Shown here piece after piece: positions 7,949 to 15,732 of a stretch of DNA of 64,000 bases. A model generated the notes under the pieces. That model saw nothing but the letters and a program-made list of their open reading frames with translations, had not been told where the DNA came from and made no database searches. How positions within the stretch are numbered: position 1 is the stretch's first letter; every line of letters begins with the position of its first letter. Source of the DNA: an uncultured Ruminococcus sp. (GTDB taxonomy: Bacteria > Bacillota > Clostridia > Oscillospirales > Ruminococcaceae); the NCBI GenBank assembly GCA_910579955.1, contig CAJTWE010000005.1:1-64000 (forward strand). Direction: 5' to 3'. Position numbers and translations under genes: made by a program.

Positions 7949-8545
7949 ATGGCAAAACAACATTGGAAGGGAAGCGTACTTCTCTCACCCCTACCTGCCG
8001 CACTTGTATCATGCGGAACTATCGAATCTCCCAACGTACTAACAATTGCATGGACAGGCATATTATCAACACATCCGCCTATGACTTATATATCAGTAAG
8101 GCCGTCACGTCACTCATATCCAATACTTATGGAAAAACGTGAATTTGTTATCAATCTTACAACCTCTGCAATGTGCAAAGAAACTGATTTTTGCGGTGTA
8201 AAAAGCGGAAAAGATACGGATAAATTTGCTATGTGCAATTTTACTCCCGAACCTGCTAAAACTGTCTCTGCTCCTATGATCGCTGAATGTCCCGTGAATC
8301 TGGAATGCAAGGTCACTGAGACAAAAGACCTCGGCAGCCATACAATGTTTATTGCAGAGATAACAGGCGTAAATGCTGATGAGAGATATGTAGACAGTAA
8401 AGGGAAACTAAATTTACAGCAATGTGGTCTTATGGCATACGCACACGGAGAATATTTTGCACTGGGTCGAAAACTGGGTGACTTTGGATGGTCTGTACGT
8501 AAAAAGAAAAAGAAAAAAACGCCCCCAAAAGCTGCAACAAAATAA
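7949..8545 (+). CDS. Flavin reductase-like domain protein
   Basis: This 198-aa protein has the FMN-binding split-barrel fold of the flavin reductase family: the N-terminal SPLPAALVSCGTIESPNVLTI, the STHPPMTYISVRPSRHSYPIL region that lines the flavin site, and FVINLTTSAM. Members reduce flavin with NAD(P)H or bind FMN as an unknown oxidoreductase. The C-terminus ends in a run of lysines (RKKKKKK), a basic tail not part of the fold. A GGAG site precedes the ATG. It is monocistronic between divergent lepA and the TPR gene, with its own promoter. The substrate cannot be inferred. Confidence 0.85.
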   Translation: MAKQHWKGSVLLSPLPAALVSCGTIESPNVLTIAWTGILSTHPPMTYISVRPSRHSYPILMEKREFVINLTTSAMCKETDFCGVKSGKDTDKFAMCNFTPEPAKTVSAPMIAECPVNLECKVTETKDLGSHTMFIAEITGVNADERYVDSKGKLNLQQCGLMAYAHGEYFALGRKLGDFGWSVRKKKKKKTPPKAATK

Positions 8546-8580
8546 TTTATGGAAAAATGATAAAAAACGCATGAAAAGTG

Positions 8581-8609
8581 TTGCGTTTTATGTAAAAATA
8601 TGGTATAAT
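8581..8609 (+). promoter_or_regulatory. Promoter of TPR protein gene
   Basis: TTGCGT at 8581..8586, a 17-nt spacer and TATAAT at 8604..8609 with an upstream TGG. A perfect palindrome begins 15 bases further on. Confidence 0.75.
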
Positions 8610-8623
8610 ACATTTTAACAGCA

Positions 8624-8639
8624 GTGGAATATATTCCAC
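8624..8639 (+). promoter_or_regulatory. 16-bp palindrome just downstream of the promoter, possible operator
   Basis: GTGGAATATATTCCAC is a perfect 8+8 inverted repeat starting 15 bases after the -10 box, so it overlaps or follows the transcription start. Its lack of a loop favours a protein-binding operator over an RNA hairpin. The cognate regulator is unknown. Confidence 0.5.
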
Positions 8640-8664
8640 AAGAAAAGGAGTTTATGAAATTCAA

Positions 8665-9678
8665 ATGAGTACACAGGAAATTTTACAAGAAATCCGTGAC
8701 GGACTTACAGGCGAATACGGCGTAGATATGGCGTACCTGGAAGGCAAGATCGCAAAATACAAGGGACATGAAAACGCAGAAGAAATCGAAAGCGGCATTG
8801 CTGAGATGGCATATGAAATACTCCCTGATGAAAAAAAGGAAGAAATGGCTCGTATGATGTATATCGACGGCAAACGTCTTGATGTAATCATGAATGATGC
8901 CATAAAGCTTATCGACGAGCGTAAATCAGAAGAAGCATTTAAGCTCACAGAAGCACTTTATACAAAAATTCGCATATCTTATCGTGAAACCGAAGAAAAA
9001 ATGTACCTTAGTCTGAGAAATCCACTTGAACATCAGCTTTATCTGTATTTCTACCAGCCGTCAAAAAGACTGGAACGTCCGCCGTTTGACCTGTCACGTA
9101 TGGTCATGCTTCACGGCTACAGCCTTTTGGAAGCAAATCGTCCGGAAGAAGCGGTTTCAGTTCTGGAGGATGCAATTCGTTACAATCCTCTTAATACAGA
9201 CGCATACTTTGAAATGGCTGAATGCTACAAGTTCATGCAGCAGCCGGAAGATCTTCTGGGCTGTACAAAAGAAACCCTTAGTATTGCAACATCTCCTGGG
9301 GAGATCTCAAGATGCTACTGCAATTTAGGCTTTTACTGCGTAGAAGTAAAGGACTATGACAGTGCCGTATGCTTCTACTACGAATCTATGATATATGCAA
9401 ATAATCCTATCGTTACAGCAGAACTAAGCCATATCCAGAAGCTCAGCGGCAAAAAGCTGTCCCCACCTTCAAGAGAGCTTGTTAATGAAGCTTTTGAAAA
9501 GTACGGTATAAAGCCGGGTGCAAATGACGAAGTTCTTGCAGTTGTAGCTGCACTTGCTACGGCAAGCGTAAAAGAGGAGAATATGACACGTGCAAGAATC
9601 TATTTCCGCATTCTTTACAGTCTGACAAACGATCCAGAGGTAAAGAAAACTCTTGATACCCTTGAAAAAGCAAAGTAA
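8665..9678 (+). CDS. Tetratricopeptide-repeat protein of unknown function
   Basis: This 337-aa soluble protein has no signal peptide or membrane segment. Helical repeats from about residue 145 on match TPR spacing: MLHGYSLLEANRPEEAVSVLEDAIRYNPLN, AYFEMAECYKFMQQPEDLL and CNLGFYCVEVKDYDSAVCFYYESM. The N-terminal 100 residues are acidic and helical. TPRs bind partner proteins, but the partner is unknown. The nearest ribosome site (AAGGAG, 8645..8650) is 14 bases from this ATG and only three from an ATG at 8654 that opens a four-codon frame whose TGA overlaps this ATG (ATGA). Translation may thus be coupled to that mini-frame. A strong terminator follows. Confidence 0.8.
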   Translation: MSTQEILQEIRDGLTGEYGVDMAYLEGKIAKYKGHENAEEIESGIAEMAYEILPDEKKEEMARMMYIDGKRLDVIMNDAIKLIDERKSEEAFKLTEALYTKIRISYRETEEKMYLSLRNPLEHQLYLYFYQPSKRLERPPFDLSRMVMLHGYSLLEANRPEEAVSVLEDAIRYNPLNTDAYFEMAECYKFMQQPEDLLGCTKETLSIATSPGEISRCYCNLGFYCVEVKDYDSAVCFYYESMIYANNPIVTAELSHIQKLSGKKLSPPSRELVNEAFEKYGIKPGANDEVLAVVAALATASVKEENMTRARIYFRILYSLTNDPEVKKTLDTLEKAK

Positions 9679-9698
9679 CTCTATTTAATAAACAAACA

Positions 9699-9738
9699 AA
9701 AATGAGCTGCTGCAATTTAGTGCAACAGCTCATTTTTT
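9699..9738. terminator. Bidirectional terminator between TPR and SPFH genes
   Basis: AATGAGCTG (9701..9709) pairs with CAGCTCATT and the stem is extended by TGCA/TGCA. T-runs follow on both strands (TTTTTT on plus, TTTTTG on minus), so it serves the convergent TPR and SPFH genes. Confidence 0.9.
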
Positions 9739-9749
9739 ATTATCTGTTT

Positions 9750-10730
9750 TTATTTTTTAAGATCTGCAATTGCTGGTTTTGTATCTTCAGCAGCAGCCTT
9801 TATGCCGCTTACAAGACCAGCCATTCCCTGAATCTCACTTGGAATAATAATCTTAGTTGCCCTTCCATCAGCAGCCTTACCGAATGCTTCAAGAGCCTTG
9901 AGCTGGAGAACAGCTTCATCAGGAGCAGCATCTTTCAACATTACAAGACTTCCTGCATATGCTCTTTGAACCATCTCAATAGCATCTGCTTCACCGGCAG
10001 CCACTCTGATTTTCTCTTCACGAATAGCGTCAGCACGCAAAATAGTAGCTTCCTTTTCAGCCTCTGCACGCAGGATCTCAGTCTGCTTATCACTTTCCGC
10101 ACGAAGAATTCTTGCTTCCTTTTCACCTTCTGCAACAGTGATCTGATACTGCTTTTCACCCTCGGCACGGAGGATCTTTTCACGCTTTTCACGTTCAGCC
10201 TTCATCTGCTTTTCCATTGCATCCTGAATCTCACGTGGCGGCAGAATATTTTTAAGCTCAACTCGAATCACCTTAATACCCCATCTATCAGTAGCAAGGT
10301 CAAGAGTTTCGGTGATCTTTGTATTTATAAGGTCACGTGATGTAAGAGTCGCATCAAGTTCCAGTTCACCAATAATATTACGCAGTGTAGTAGCTGTGAG
10401 ATTTTCAATAGCTGCAACAGGACGTTCTACACCATAGGTATACTGTACTGCATTTGTGATCTGGAAAAATACAACTGTATCTATCTGCATAGTTACATTA
10501 TCTTTTGTGATAACAGCCTGCGGTTTAAAATCCACAACCTGCTCCTTAATGGAAACCTTTCTGGAAACCTTGTCAATAAATGGAACAAGAAAATGAATTC
10601 CCGTTTCCCATGCCTTATAAAATGCACCAAGTCTTTCTACAACGTAGATATTGGACTGAGGTACGATTTTAATTCTTGTAATAAGAATCAAAGCGATAAG
10701 AACAATTAAAATCAATGCAACATAAATCAT
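9750..10730 (-). CDS. SPFH/Band-7 (stomatin-like) membrane protein
   Basis: SPFH proteins form large membrane-associated ring assemblies and organise membrane microdomains. One N-terminal transmembrane segment (YVALILIVLIALILIT) is followed by the Band-7 domain (VERLGAFYKAWETGIHFLVPFID) and a long charged coiled-coil built from repeats of the type ILRAEGEK / ILRAESDK / ILRAEAEK between about residues 190 and 260. The start at 10730 follows GGAGGAAG by five bases; a TTG five codons upstream overlaps the site. It is paired with nfeD, the classic partner, on one transcript. It resembles QmcA/paraslipin more than flotillin. Confidence 0.92.
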   Translation of the reverse strand: MIYVALILIVLIALILITRIKIVPQSNIYVVERLGAFYKAWETGIHFLVPFIDKVSRKVSIKEQVVDFKPQAVITKDNVTMQIDTVVFFQITNAVQYTYGVERPVAAIENLTATTLRNIIGELELDATLTSRDLINTKITETLDLATDRWGIKVIRVELKNILPPREIQDAMEKQMKAEREKREKILRAEGEKQYQITVAEGEKEARILRAESDKQTEILRAEAEKEATILRADAIREEKIRVAAGEADAIEMVQRAYAGSLVMLKDAAPDEAVLQLKALEAFGKAADGRATKIIIPSEIQGMAGLVSGIKAAAEDTKPAIADLKK

Positions 10731-10748
10731 AATAACTTCCTCCAAAAA

Positions 10749-11201
10749 TCAGCTTATAGTTTGTTTTTCTGTGACAGGCTCAACAATAAGACGTGTTCCG
10801 TCAATATCCAGAACCTTTACTATAGATCCTGCCTGAATTACGCATGAGTCAGAAGACACTGCTCTCCATTCAGTATCACCAAGCCTTGCCCTGCCCGTAC
10901 CCTTTTGCGGATCAATTTCCTGAATTACAACAGCGTTTTTGCCAAGGTCTGATTTGACATTTGTATCCCTTATTTCAAATCGCAGAAATTTCCGCAAAAT
11001 AGGTCTTGTAAAAATCAACAGCACAAGTGATACTATTGCGAACACTAGAAGCTGTACTATTTCCGAAAATCCTAGCGCAGCGGTAATAAGAGCAACAAGA
11101 CTGCCTGCTGCAAACCAAATGGACACAAGCTGCTGCGTACCAAATTCAGCGATTACAGCAACAACGAGCAATACACTCCAAAAGATAATTGCAAAAGTCA
11201 T
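10749..11201 (-). CDS. NfeD family protein
   Basis: NfeD proteins are small membrane proteins genetically linked to SPFH/stomatin proteins. The 150-aa product has three or four hydrophobic segments in its first 75 residues and a C-terminal OB-fold-like NfeD domain (VKSDLGKNAVVIQEIDPQKGTGRARLGDTEWRAV). It lacks the ClpP-like protease domain of long NfeD forms, so it is a short NfeD1b type. It sits 18 bases before the SPFH gene and has its own promoter. Likely role: membrane partner of the SPFH assembly. Confidence 0.92.
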   Translation of the reverse strand: MTFAIIFWSVLLVVAVIAEFGTQQLVSIWFAAGSLVALITAALGFSEIVQLLVFAIVSLVLLIFTRPILRKFLRFEIRDTNVKSDLGKNAVVIQEIDPQKGTGRARLGDTEWRAVSSDSCVIQAGSIVKVLDIDGTRLIVEPVTEKQTIS

Positions 11202-11244
11202 TCTACCATTCCTTTCTGTACAAATAAACCTCTGCCGTAATCTT

Positions 11245-11273
11245 ATTATAACAGATATATTTCAAAAAGTAAA
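11245..11273 (-). promoter_or_regulatory. Promoter of nfeD-SPFH operon
   Basis: Minus-strand TTTACT at 11273..11268, a 17-nt spacer and TATAAT at 11250..11245, about 45 bases before the NfeD start. Confidence 0.65.
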
Positions 11274-11299
11274 TAGTATTTGAAAGAAAAATATGATTT

Positions 11300-12472
11300 T
11301 TACACTACCTTCAAAAGGTTTTTCAATGCAATTCTAAGCTGTGCATCTTTTAAGACATCTGGATTTTGAAAATCCAGTTCGTAGTCCTCCACCTGAGTGA
11401 CCTCGTAATCAGGTGTAATTCCTACACCATGATAGCATTCTCCACGTACTGTCTGATATGTTGCAACGGTAAGTGTTATTGCTCCTCCGGCAGCCGATTC
11501 AGTATTCTGCATAATACCCTTTCCAAAAGTTGTTTCTCCAACAAGAAATGCCTTATCCCAATCGCTCAAAGAAGCTGCAAAAAGTTCTGCCGCACTTGCC
11601 GTACTTCCATTTACGAGAACAGCCATAGGTATCTCTGTTTCCTCTGCATCTGATTGTACAATGGTTCTAACATCGCCGTTTCCATAAGTTGCAATAGCTA
11701 TGTTCCCTTCTGGTAATAACGGATCAAGAATTGCCTGCAATGATGTAAGCAAGCCTCCGCCATTGTTTCTCACATCAAAAATGATCCCCTTTGCGCCGGC
11801 ATTAATCAGACTATCAAATATTTCGGCAAACTGTTCGTCTGTGTTTTCCCTAAATGCAGAAATACGAATATATCCAATATTTTCATCCAACATTTTACCG
11901 CTTGCAGTGATCGTCTCTATTTCGCTTCGCATAACGGTAAATTCCTGCGTTTCTCCGTTTCTGTCAACAGCAATAGCAACCTCTGTACCCTCTTCACCTT
12001 TTATTCGTTCTATTGTTTCATCATAACCAATATCTATTACATTTTCACCATCTACCTGAGTGATAATATCTCCTTTATGAATTCCGCTAATATATGCAGG
12101 ATGACCTTCTGCAACCTCAACAACGTAAAGACCTTCTTCATGCTGCTGCACAGTTACGCCTATTCCTACCATTGTTCCAGACTCCATTGTCTGCCAGCTT
12201 TCATATTCTTCCTCTGTAAGATAGGACGAATACGGATCACCAAGACCTGCTACATAGCCTTTTAATGCACCATCCATAGCAACTTCTCTATCAGGAGATT
12301 TATAAAAATTTTCATCTACATATCTCTCAAGCTCCATAAGATCAGCATTATTTGAAAGCTCGTTTTCAAGACGCTGATTTTCTCTGTACATCAAAAAGCC
12401 AAAAGTTCCCGAAAGTACTATAACCGCAGCAAGAATACAAGTCAGAGCCTTGACCTTATGTTCGTTTTCCAT
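11300..12472 (-). CDS. C-terminal processing peptidase (S41), PDZ-containing
   Basis: A membrane-anchored serine protease of the CtpA/Prc family, acting outside the cytoplasmic membrane. It has an N-terminal transmembrane anchor (LTCILAAVIVLSGTFGFLMY), a PDZ domain (about residues 95-180; GIHKGDIITQVDGENV) and the S41 core with NGSTASAAE (nucleophile Ser) and GETTFGKGIMQ (general base Lys). The chosen ATG at 12472 is eight bases after AAAGGTG. It lies behind the FtsEX-M23 genes after a terminator. In several bacteria such proteases control murein hydrolases, which fits this neighbourhood, though the substrate here is unknown. Confidence 0.92.
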   Translation of the reverse strand: MENEHKVKALTCILAAVIVLSGTFGFLMYRENQRLENELSNNADLMELERYVDENFYKSPDREVAMDGALKGYVAGLGDPYSSYLTEEEYESWQTMESGTMVGIGVTVQQHEEGLYVVEVAEGHPAYISGIHKGDIITQVDGENVIDIGYDETIERIKGEEGTEVAIAVDRNGETQEFTVMRSEIETITASGKMLDENIGYIRISAFRENTDEQFAEIFDSLINAGAKGIIFDVRNNGGGLLTSLQAILDPLLPEGNIAIATYGNGDVRTIVQSDAEETEIPMAVLVNGSTASAAELFAASLSDWDKAFLVGETTFGKGIMQNTESAAGGAITLTVATYQTVRGECYHGVGITPDYEVTQVEDYELDFQNPDVLKDAQLRIALKNLLKVV

Positions 12473-12494
12473 ATAGTACACACCTTTCTTATAA

Positions 12495-12530
12495 AAAAGG
12501 CAGAGGATATTTTTTTAACCCCTGCCTTCT
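12495..12530 (-). terminator. Terminator between M23 gene and ctpA
   Basis: On the minus strand AAGGCAGGGG pairs with CCTCTGCCTT (one mismatch or wobble region near the loop) and is followed by TTTTTA. The ctpA ribosome site follows directly, so ctpA is probably read through or has a promoter inside this gap. Confidence 0.75.
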
Positions 12531-12570
12531 TATTATTTTATACGTTAAAATTAGAAAATATGCATTATTT

Positions 12571-14067
12571 TTAATACAGATATTCTTCCGGATCTACACG
12601 ATTGCCGTTTAATCTTACCTCAAAATGAAGATGTGCACCGGTTGAAAAGCCTGTTGAACCAACATAACCCAAAGTCTGTCCCTGAGAAACGCTCTGACCA
12701 TTTGATACTGCAACAGATGACATATGAGCATACAATGTTGAGTAACCATTGCTGTGCTGTACAATTACATAGTTTCCATATCCACCGCCGCAGCCACAGC
12801 TTGAAGATTTTCCATAGTCATGTGAACAGCCTGTATTTACATATATTACAGTACCGCCCATAGACGCAGCTACTGCCGCACCTGTTATGCCACCGCTTGA
12901 AATATCAATACCGCTGTGATGTGTACCCCATCTTGGACCAAAACCGCTTGTCAAAGTATAGAAGCCCGGACAAGGCCATCCAAAACGTGATGTTTGAATA
13001 GGCGGTTCAGTAGCTTGAGTTGTGGTCTGAACAGTAGTCTGTACAGGCGGCTCAGTCTGAACTGGCGGCTGTGTTGTCTGAACCGGCTTTTGAGTTTGCG
13101 ATGGTTTTTGTGTCTGTGATGGTCTTTGTGTCTGTACAGGCGCTTGAGTCTGATGTCCTGTATTATTATTGTTATCACTAGGAGCGTTTGTCGTTATAGG
13201 ATTATAGTTAGGGCTCTGTGGTTTAGTAGCAGATGCTGCTTCCTCTTCCTTACGCTGAGCTTCGAGAATAGCGGCTAAAATTCTCGCATCCTCTTCTTCA
13301 AGCTCAAGATTGGCAGCTTCCAGTCCTGCTATATCACTGCTCAGAAGTGCCTGTTTTTCTTCCAGCATAGTAGAATATTCAACAGACTGTTCAAAGTCCT
13401 CCTGAAGCGTTAAAATCGCATCTTTAAGCTCCTGTTTAGTTTTCTTATGATCCTCCAGCTGAACATTAAGCTCTGTCTGTTGTTCTTCAAGATGAGCCTT
13501 TTGTTCATTGCACTCTACAACCTGATCTTTAAGACCATTGATAAGATCATTGTCGTGCTTAGCTATTCGTGAAATAAGGTCATATTTGGACAAGAAGTCA
13601 AAGAAATCAGTAGCGCCAACAAGCGCAGATGCAAGACTGTCATTGCCGTTTATGTACATTGCACGTATGCGCTTTTTAAAATCCACAAGATCAACAGCGA
13701 TCTGACCTTCCATATCAGAGATCTTAACCTCTGTATTGGAGATATCGTTCTGAATCTCTGTAATTTCTTTTTCGATTCTTTTAAGCTGCTCATCAACAAT
13801 TGTTATGTTCTCTTCCTGCAATTTAATCTTTTCAGTAAGAGTATCCTGATATTCAGATGCTTCTTCTTGATCTTTGCCTATTTCATCAAGTTTATTCTGC
13901 ATTTCAGAGATTTGCGAGTCATTTGCTTTTTTCTGAGATTCAAGTTCTGATGATGCCCACGCAAAAACAGGCGGTTCCTGCCATAACTCTTTACAATAAA
14001 CACTTCCAGCCAGTATTGTAATACTGAGCGCTGCGCTAAGAATACGTACTAAACTTTTATTTTGCAT
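12571..14067 (-). CDS. EnvC/PcsB-like murein hydrolase: coiled coil plus M23 peptidase
   Basis: This secreted protein has a signal peptide (MQNKSLVRILSAALSITILAG), a long coiled coil (about residues 50-280), a Pro/Thr/Gln-rich linker with repeats of the TQKPSQ type (about 290-360) and a C-terminal M23 endopeptidase domain. The zinc ligands are visible (HHSGIDIS and HLHFEV), so it should be catalytic, unlike degenerate E. coli EnvC. It directly follows ftsEX, whose complexes activate EnvC, PcsB or CwlO hydrolases; a septal peptidoglycan-splitting role is inferred. An alternative ATG at 14106 overlaps the ftsX stop but has no ribosome site; 14067 is preferred because of the signal peptide and the hairpin-spaced site. 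Confidence 0.9.
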   Translation of the reverse strand: MQNKSLVRILSAALSITILAGSVYCKELWQEPPVFAWASSELESQKKANDSQISEMQNKLDEIGKDQEEASEYQDTLTEKIKLQEENITIVDEQLKRIEKEITEIQNDISNTEVKISDMEGQIAVDLVDFKKRIRAMYINGNDSLASALVGATDFFDFLSKYDLISRIAKHDNDLINGLKDQVVECNEQKAHLEEQQTELNVQLEDHKKTKQELKDAILTLQEDFEQSVEYSTMLEEKQALLSSDIAGLEAANLELEEEDARILAAILEAQRKEEEAASATKPQSPNYNPITTNAPSDNNNNTGHQTQAPVQTQRPSQTQKPSQTQKPVQTTQPPVQTEPPVQTTVQTTTQATEPPIQTSRFGWPCPGFYTLTSGFGPRWGTHHSGIDISSGGITGAAVAASMGGTVIYVNTGCSHDYGKSSSCGCGGGYGNYVIVQHSNGYSTLYAHMSSVAVSNGQSVSQGQTLGYVGSTGFSTGAHLHFEVRLNGNRVDPEEYLY

Positions 14068-14072
14068 AATTT

Positions 14073-14099
14073 TTTCGCTTAATGCGAAATGCCTCCTTT
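14073..14099 (-). promoter_or_regulatory. M23 gene ribosome binding site bridged to ATG by a hairpin
   Basis: AAAGGAGG (14099..14092) lies 24 nt from the ATG at 14067. In between, TTTCGC (14089..14084) pairs with GCGAAA (14078..14073) around a 5-nt loop. Folding leaves about 7 nt, an ideal spacing. The arrangement repeats the one before topA. Confidence 0.55.
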
Positions 14100-15004
14100 C
14101 AGACATTCAAATGCTTACGTGTAGAAAATACAGTTCCCAATGCCCCAAAGAAAGTACCTGCTATAAGGTAAGCTGCGACTACCGGTATTGCAACATCCTC
14201 AAACTGCACAATACTTGTCATACCAAAAATCGCTATTACATTTGTACCATGTGTAAGCAGTTCAACAAGAGCGTCATATCCAAGCCATGTTATGACAAGT
14301 GCCACACAGCCTGCAAAGAAGCCCGTTACCATGCCTTCAACAAAAAACGGTATACGTATAAATGAATTTGTTGCACCTACATATTTCATAATTTGAATCT
14401 CAGCACGGCGTGAAAATACGCTGGCTTTGGTTGTATTTGCAATTATAACTATCGAAATAATAATAAGCGCAACAATAATAACACCACATATCATAGTTAG
14501 TATATGCCTGAATTCAGTAAGTATATTTACAAAATCCATAGGTGCTCTTATAGATTCAATATTAGGAAGAGTACTTATATGTGCAATAGTATCCTCAATT
14601 ATGGTGATATCGTCTACTTTTATACGATAAGCATCTACCAAGGGATTATCCTCACCCAATGATTCAAATACCATTTCATAATCAGACATATTGTCTTTCA
14701 TATCTTCAAAGGCGTCTTCCTTTGAATAAAACTTTGCCTCAGCGACATTATCCATACGGACAAGCTCTCCATACAGTTCGCTGATCTCCATATCAGTAGA
14801 ATCCTCTTTAAGGTAAATAATTACCTCATTTTTATTTTCAACACCGCCGATCATGGATGAAATATTTATGGAAACAAGAACTGAAAGTCCTACCAAAAGC
14901 AGCGATATAAGCAACACGCAAAATGATGCAAACGCCATCATACGGTTTTTCCATATATTTTCAACACCCTTGCCCAACAGGTATCTAACACCACTAGCTC
15001 TCAT
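14099..15004 (-). CDS. ftsX: Cell division protein FtsX
   Basis: FtsX is the membrane subunit of the FtsEX complex, which transmits ATP hydrolysis to murein hydrolases outside the cell. It has a first transmembrane segment (MAFASFCVLLISLLLVGLSV), a large extracellular loop (about residues 50-165; the hydrolase-binding part) and three C-terminal membrane segments of the FtsX permease fold. The 301-aa length is typical of Gram-positive FtsX. It overlaps ftsE by 11 bases and the M23 gene's longest reading by 8, indicating tight coupling. Confidence 0.95.
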   Translation of the reverse strand: MRASGVRYLLGKGVENIWKNRMMAFASFCVLLISLLLVGLSVLVSINISSMIGGVENKNEVIIYLKEDSTDMEISELYGELVRMDNVAEAKFYSKEDAFEDMKDNMSDYEMVFESLGEDNPLVDAYRIKVDDITIIEDTIAHISTLPNIESIRAPMDFVNILTEFRHILTMICGVIIVALIIISIVIIANTTKASVFSRRAEIQIMKYVGATNSFIRIPFFVEGMVTGFFAGCVALVITWLGYDALVELLTHGTNVIAIFGMTSIVQFEDVAIPVVAAYLIAGTFFGALGTVFSTRKHLNV

Positions 15005-15683
15005 TTATCAAATTGCCTCCAACAATTTCATCAAAGACTACCTCGCCCTGATTGATATTGATAATTCTGCCGCCGAAATGACGCACAAGGCTATGCTCAT
15101 GAGTTACCATAAGGATAGTTGTACCTATTTCATTAATACTCTGAAGCAGCTCCATTATCTCATAGGACATTTCAGGGTCAATGTTTCCCGTTGGCTCGTC
15201 CGCTATAATAAGCTGTGGGTCATTTACAAGCGCTCGTGCAATTGCAACACGCTGCATCTCACCACCTGAAAGCTCATTCGGGTAATTCTTTGCTTTACCT
15301 TCCAAACCTACAAGATTGATAACATAAGGCACACGCTTCTTTATATATTTCAGCGGAGCATCCACAACACGCAGAACGAACGCAATATTCTCATAAACAG
15401 TCATAGACGGGATAAGACGGAAATCCTGAAATACAAATCCGATAGTTCTTCGCAATGCCGGAATGCGGCGGCGACGCAGCTTGTTGAGATTATATCCATT
15501 TACATAGATAGAACCGCTGCTTGGATCTATTTCTTTTAGGATAAGCTTTATCATTGTACTTTTGCCCGCACCGGATGGTCCGACAACAAAAGCAAAGTCA
15601 CCATCATTTATTTTTAAATTGACATGATGCAATGCGTCTACTCCTCCTGAGTAAACAACAGAAACATCTCTCATTTCTATCAT
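14994..15683 (-). CDS. ftsE: Cell division ATP-binding protein FtsE
   Basis: FtsE is the ABC ATPase of FtsEX. It shows Walker A (GPSGAGKST), the Q-loop (FVFQDFRLIP), the ABC signature (LSGGEMQRVAIARAL), Walker B (LIIADEPTGNID) and the H-loop (MVTHEH). The 229-aa length is standard. It is followed by ftsX and the M23 gene, and a PucR-type regulator gene ends 49 bases upstream on the same strand. An AAAGGA site precedes the ATG at a somewhat long 13 bases. Confidence 0.97.
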   Translation of the reverse strand: MIEMRDVSVVYSGGVDALHHVNLKINDGDFAFVVGPSGAGKSTMIKLILKEIDPSSGSIYVNGYNLNKLRRRRIPALRRTIGFVFQDFRLIPSMTVYENIAFVLRVVDAPLKYIKKRVPYVINLVGLEGKAKNYPNELSGGEMQRVAIARALVNDPQLIIADEPTGNIDPEMSYEIMELLQSINEIGTTILMVTHEHSLVRHFGGRIININQGEVVFDEIVGGNLINES

Positions 15684-15732
15684 GGCAGCCCACGATTCCT
15701 TTCACAGAATAAATTTCTGACCTGTTTTAATA

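Noticed and set aside
8110..8664. 184-aa frame antisense to the flavin reductase gene
   Set aside because: It is a shadow of a well-supported gene, with low-complexity composition and no start signal.
9702..10340. 212-aa frame antisense to the SPFH gene
   Set aside because: Its Ser/Phe/Leu/Cys-rich repeats mirror the repeated coiled coil of the SPFH protein on the other strand.
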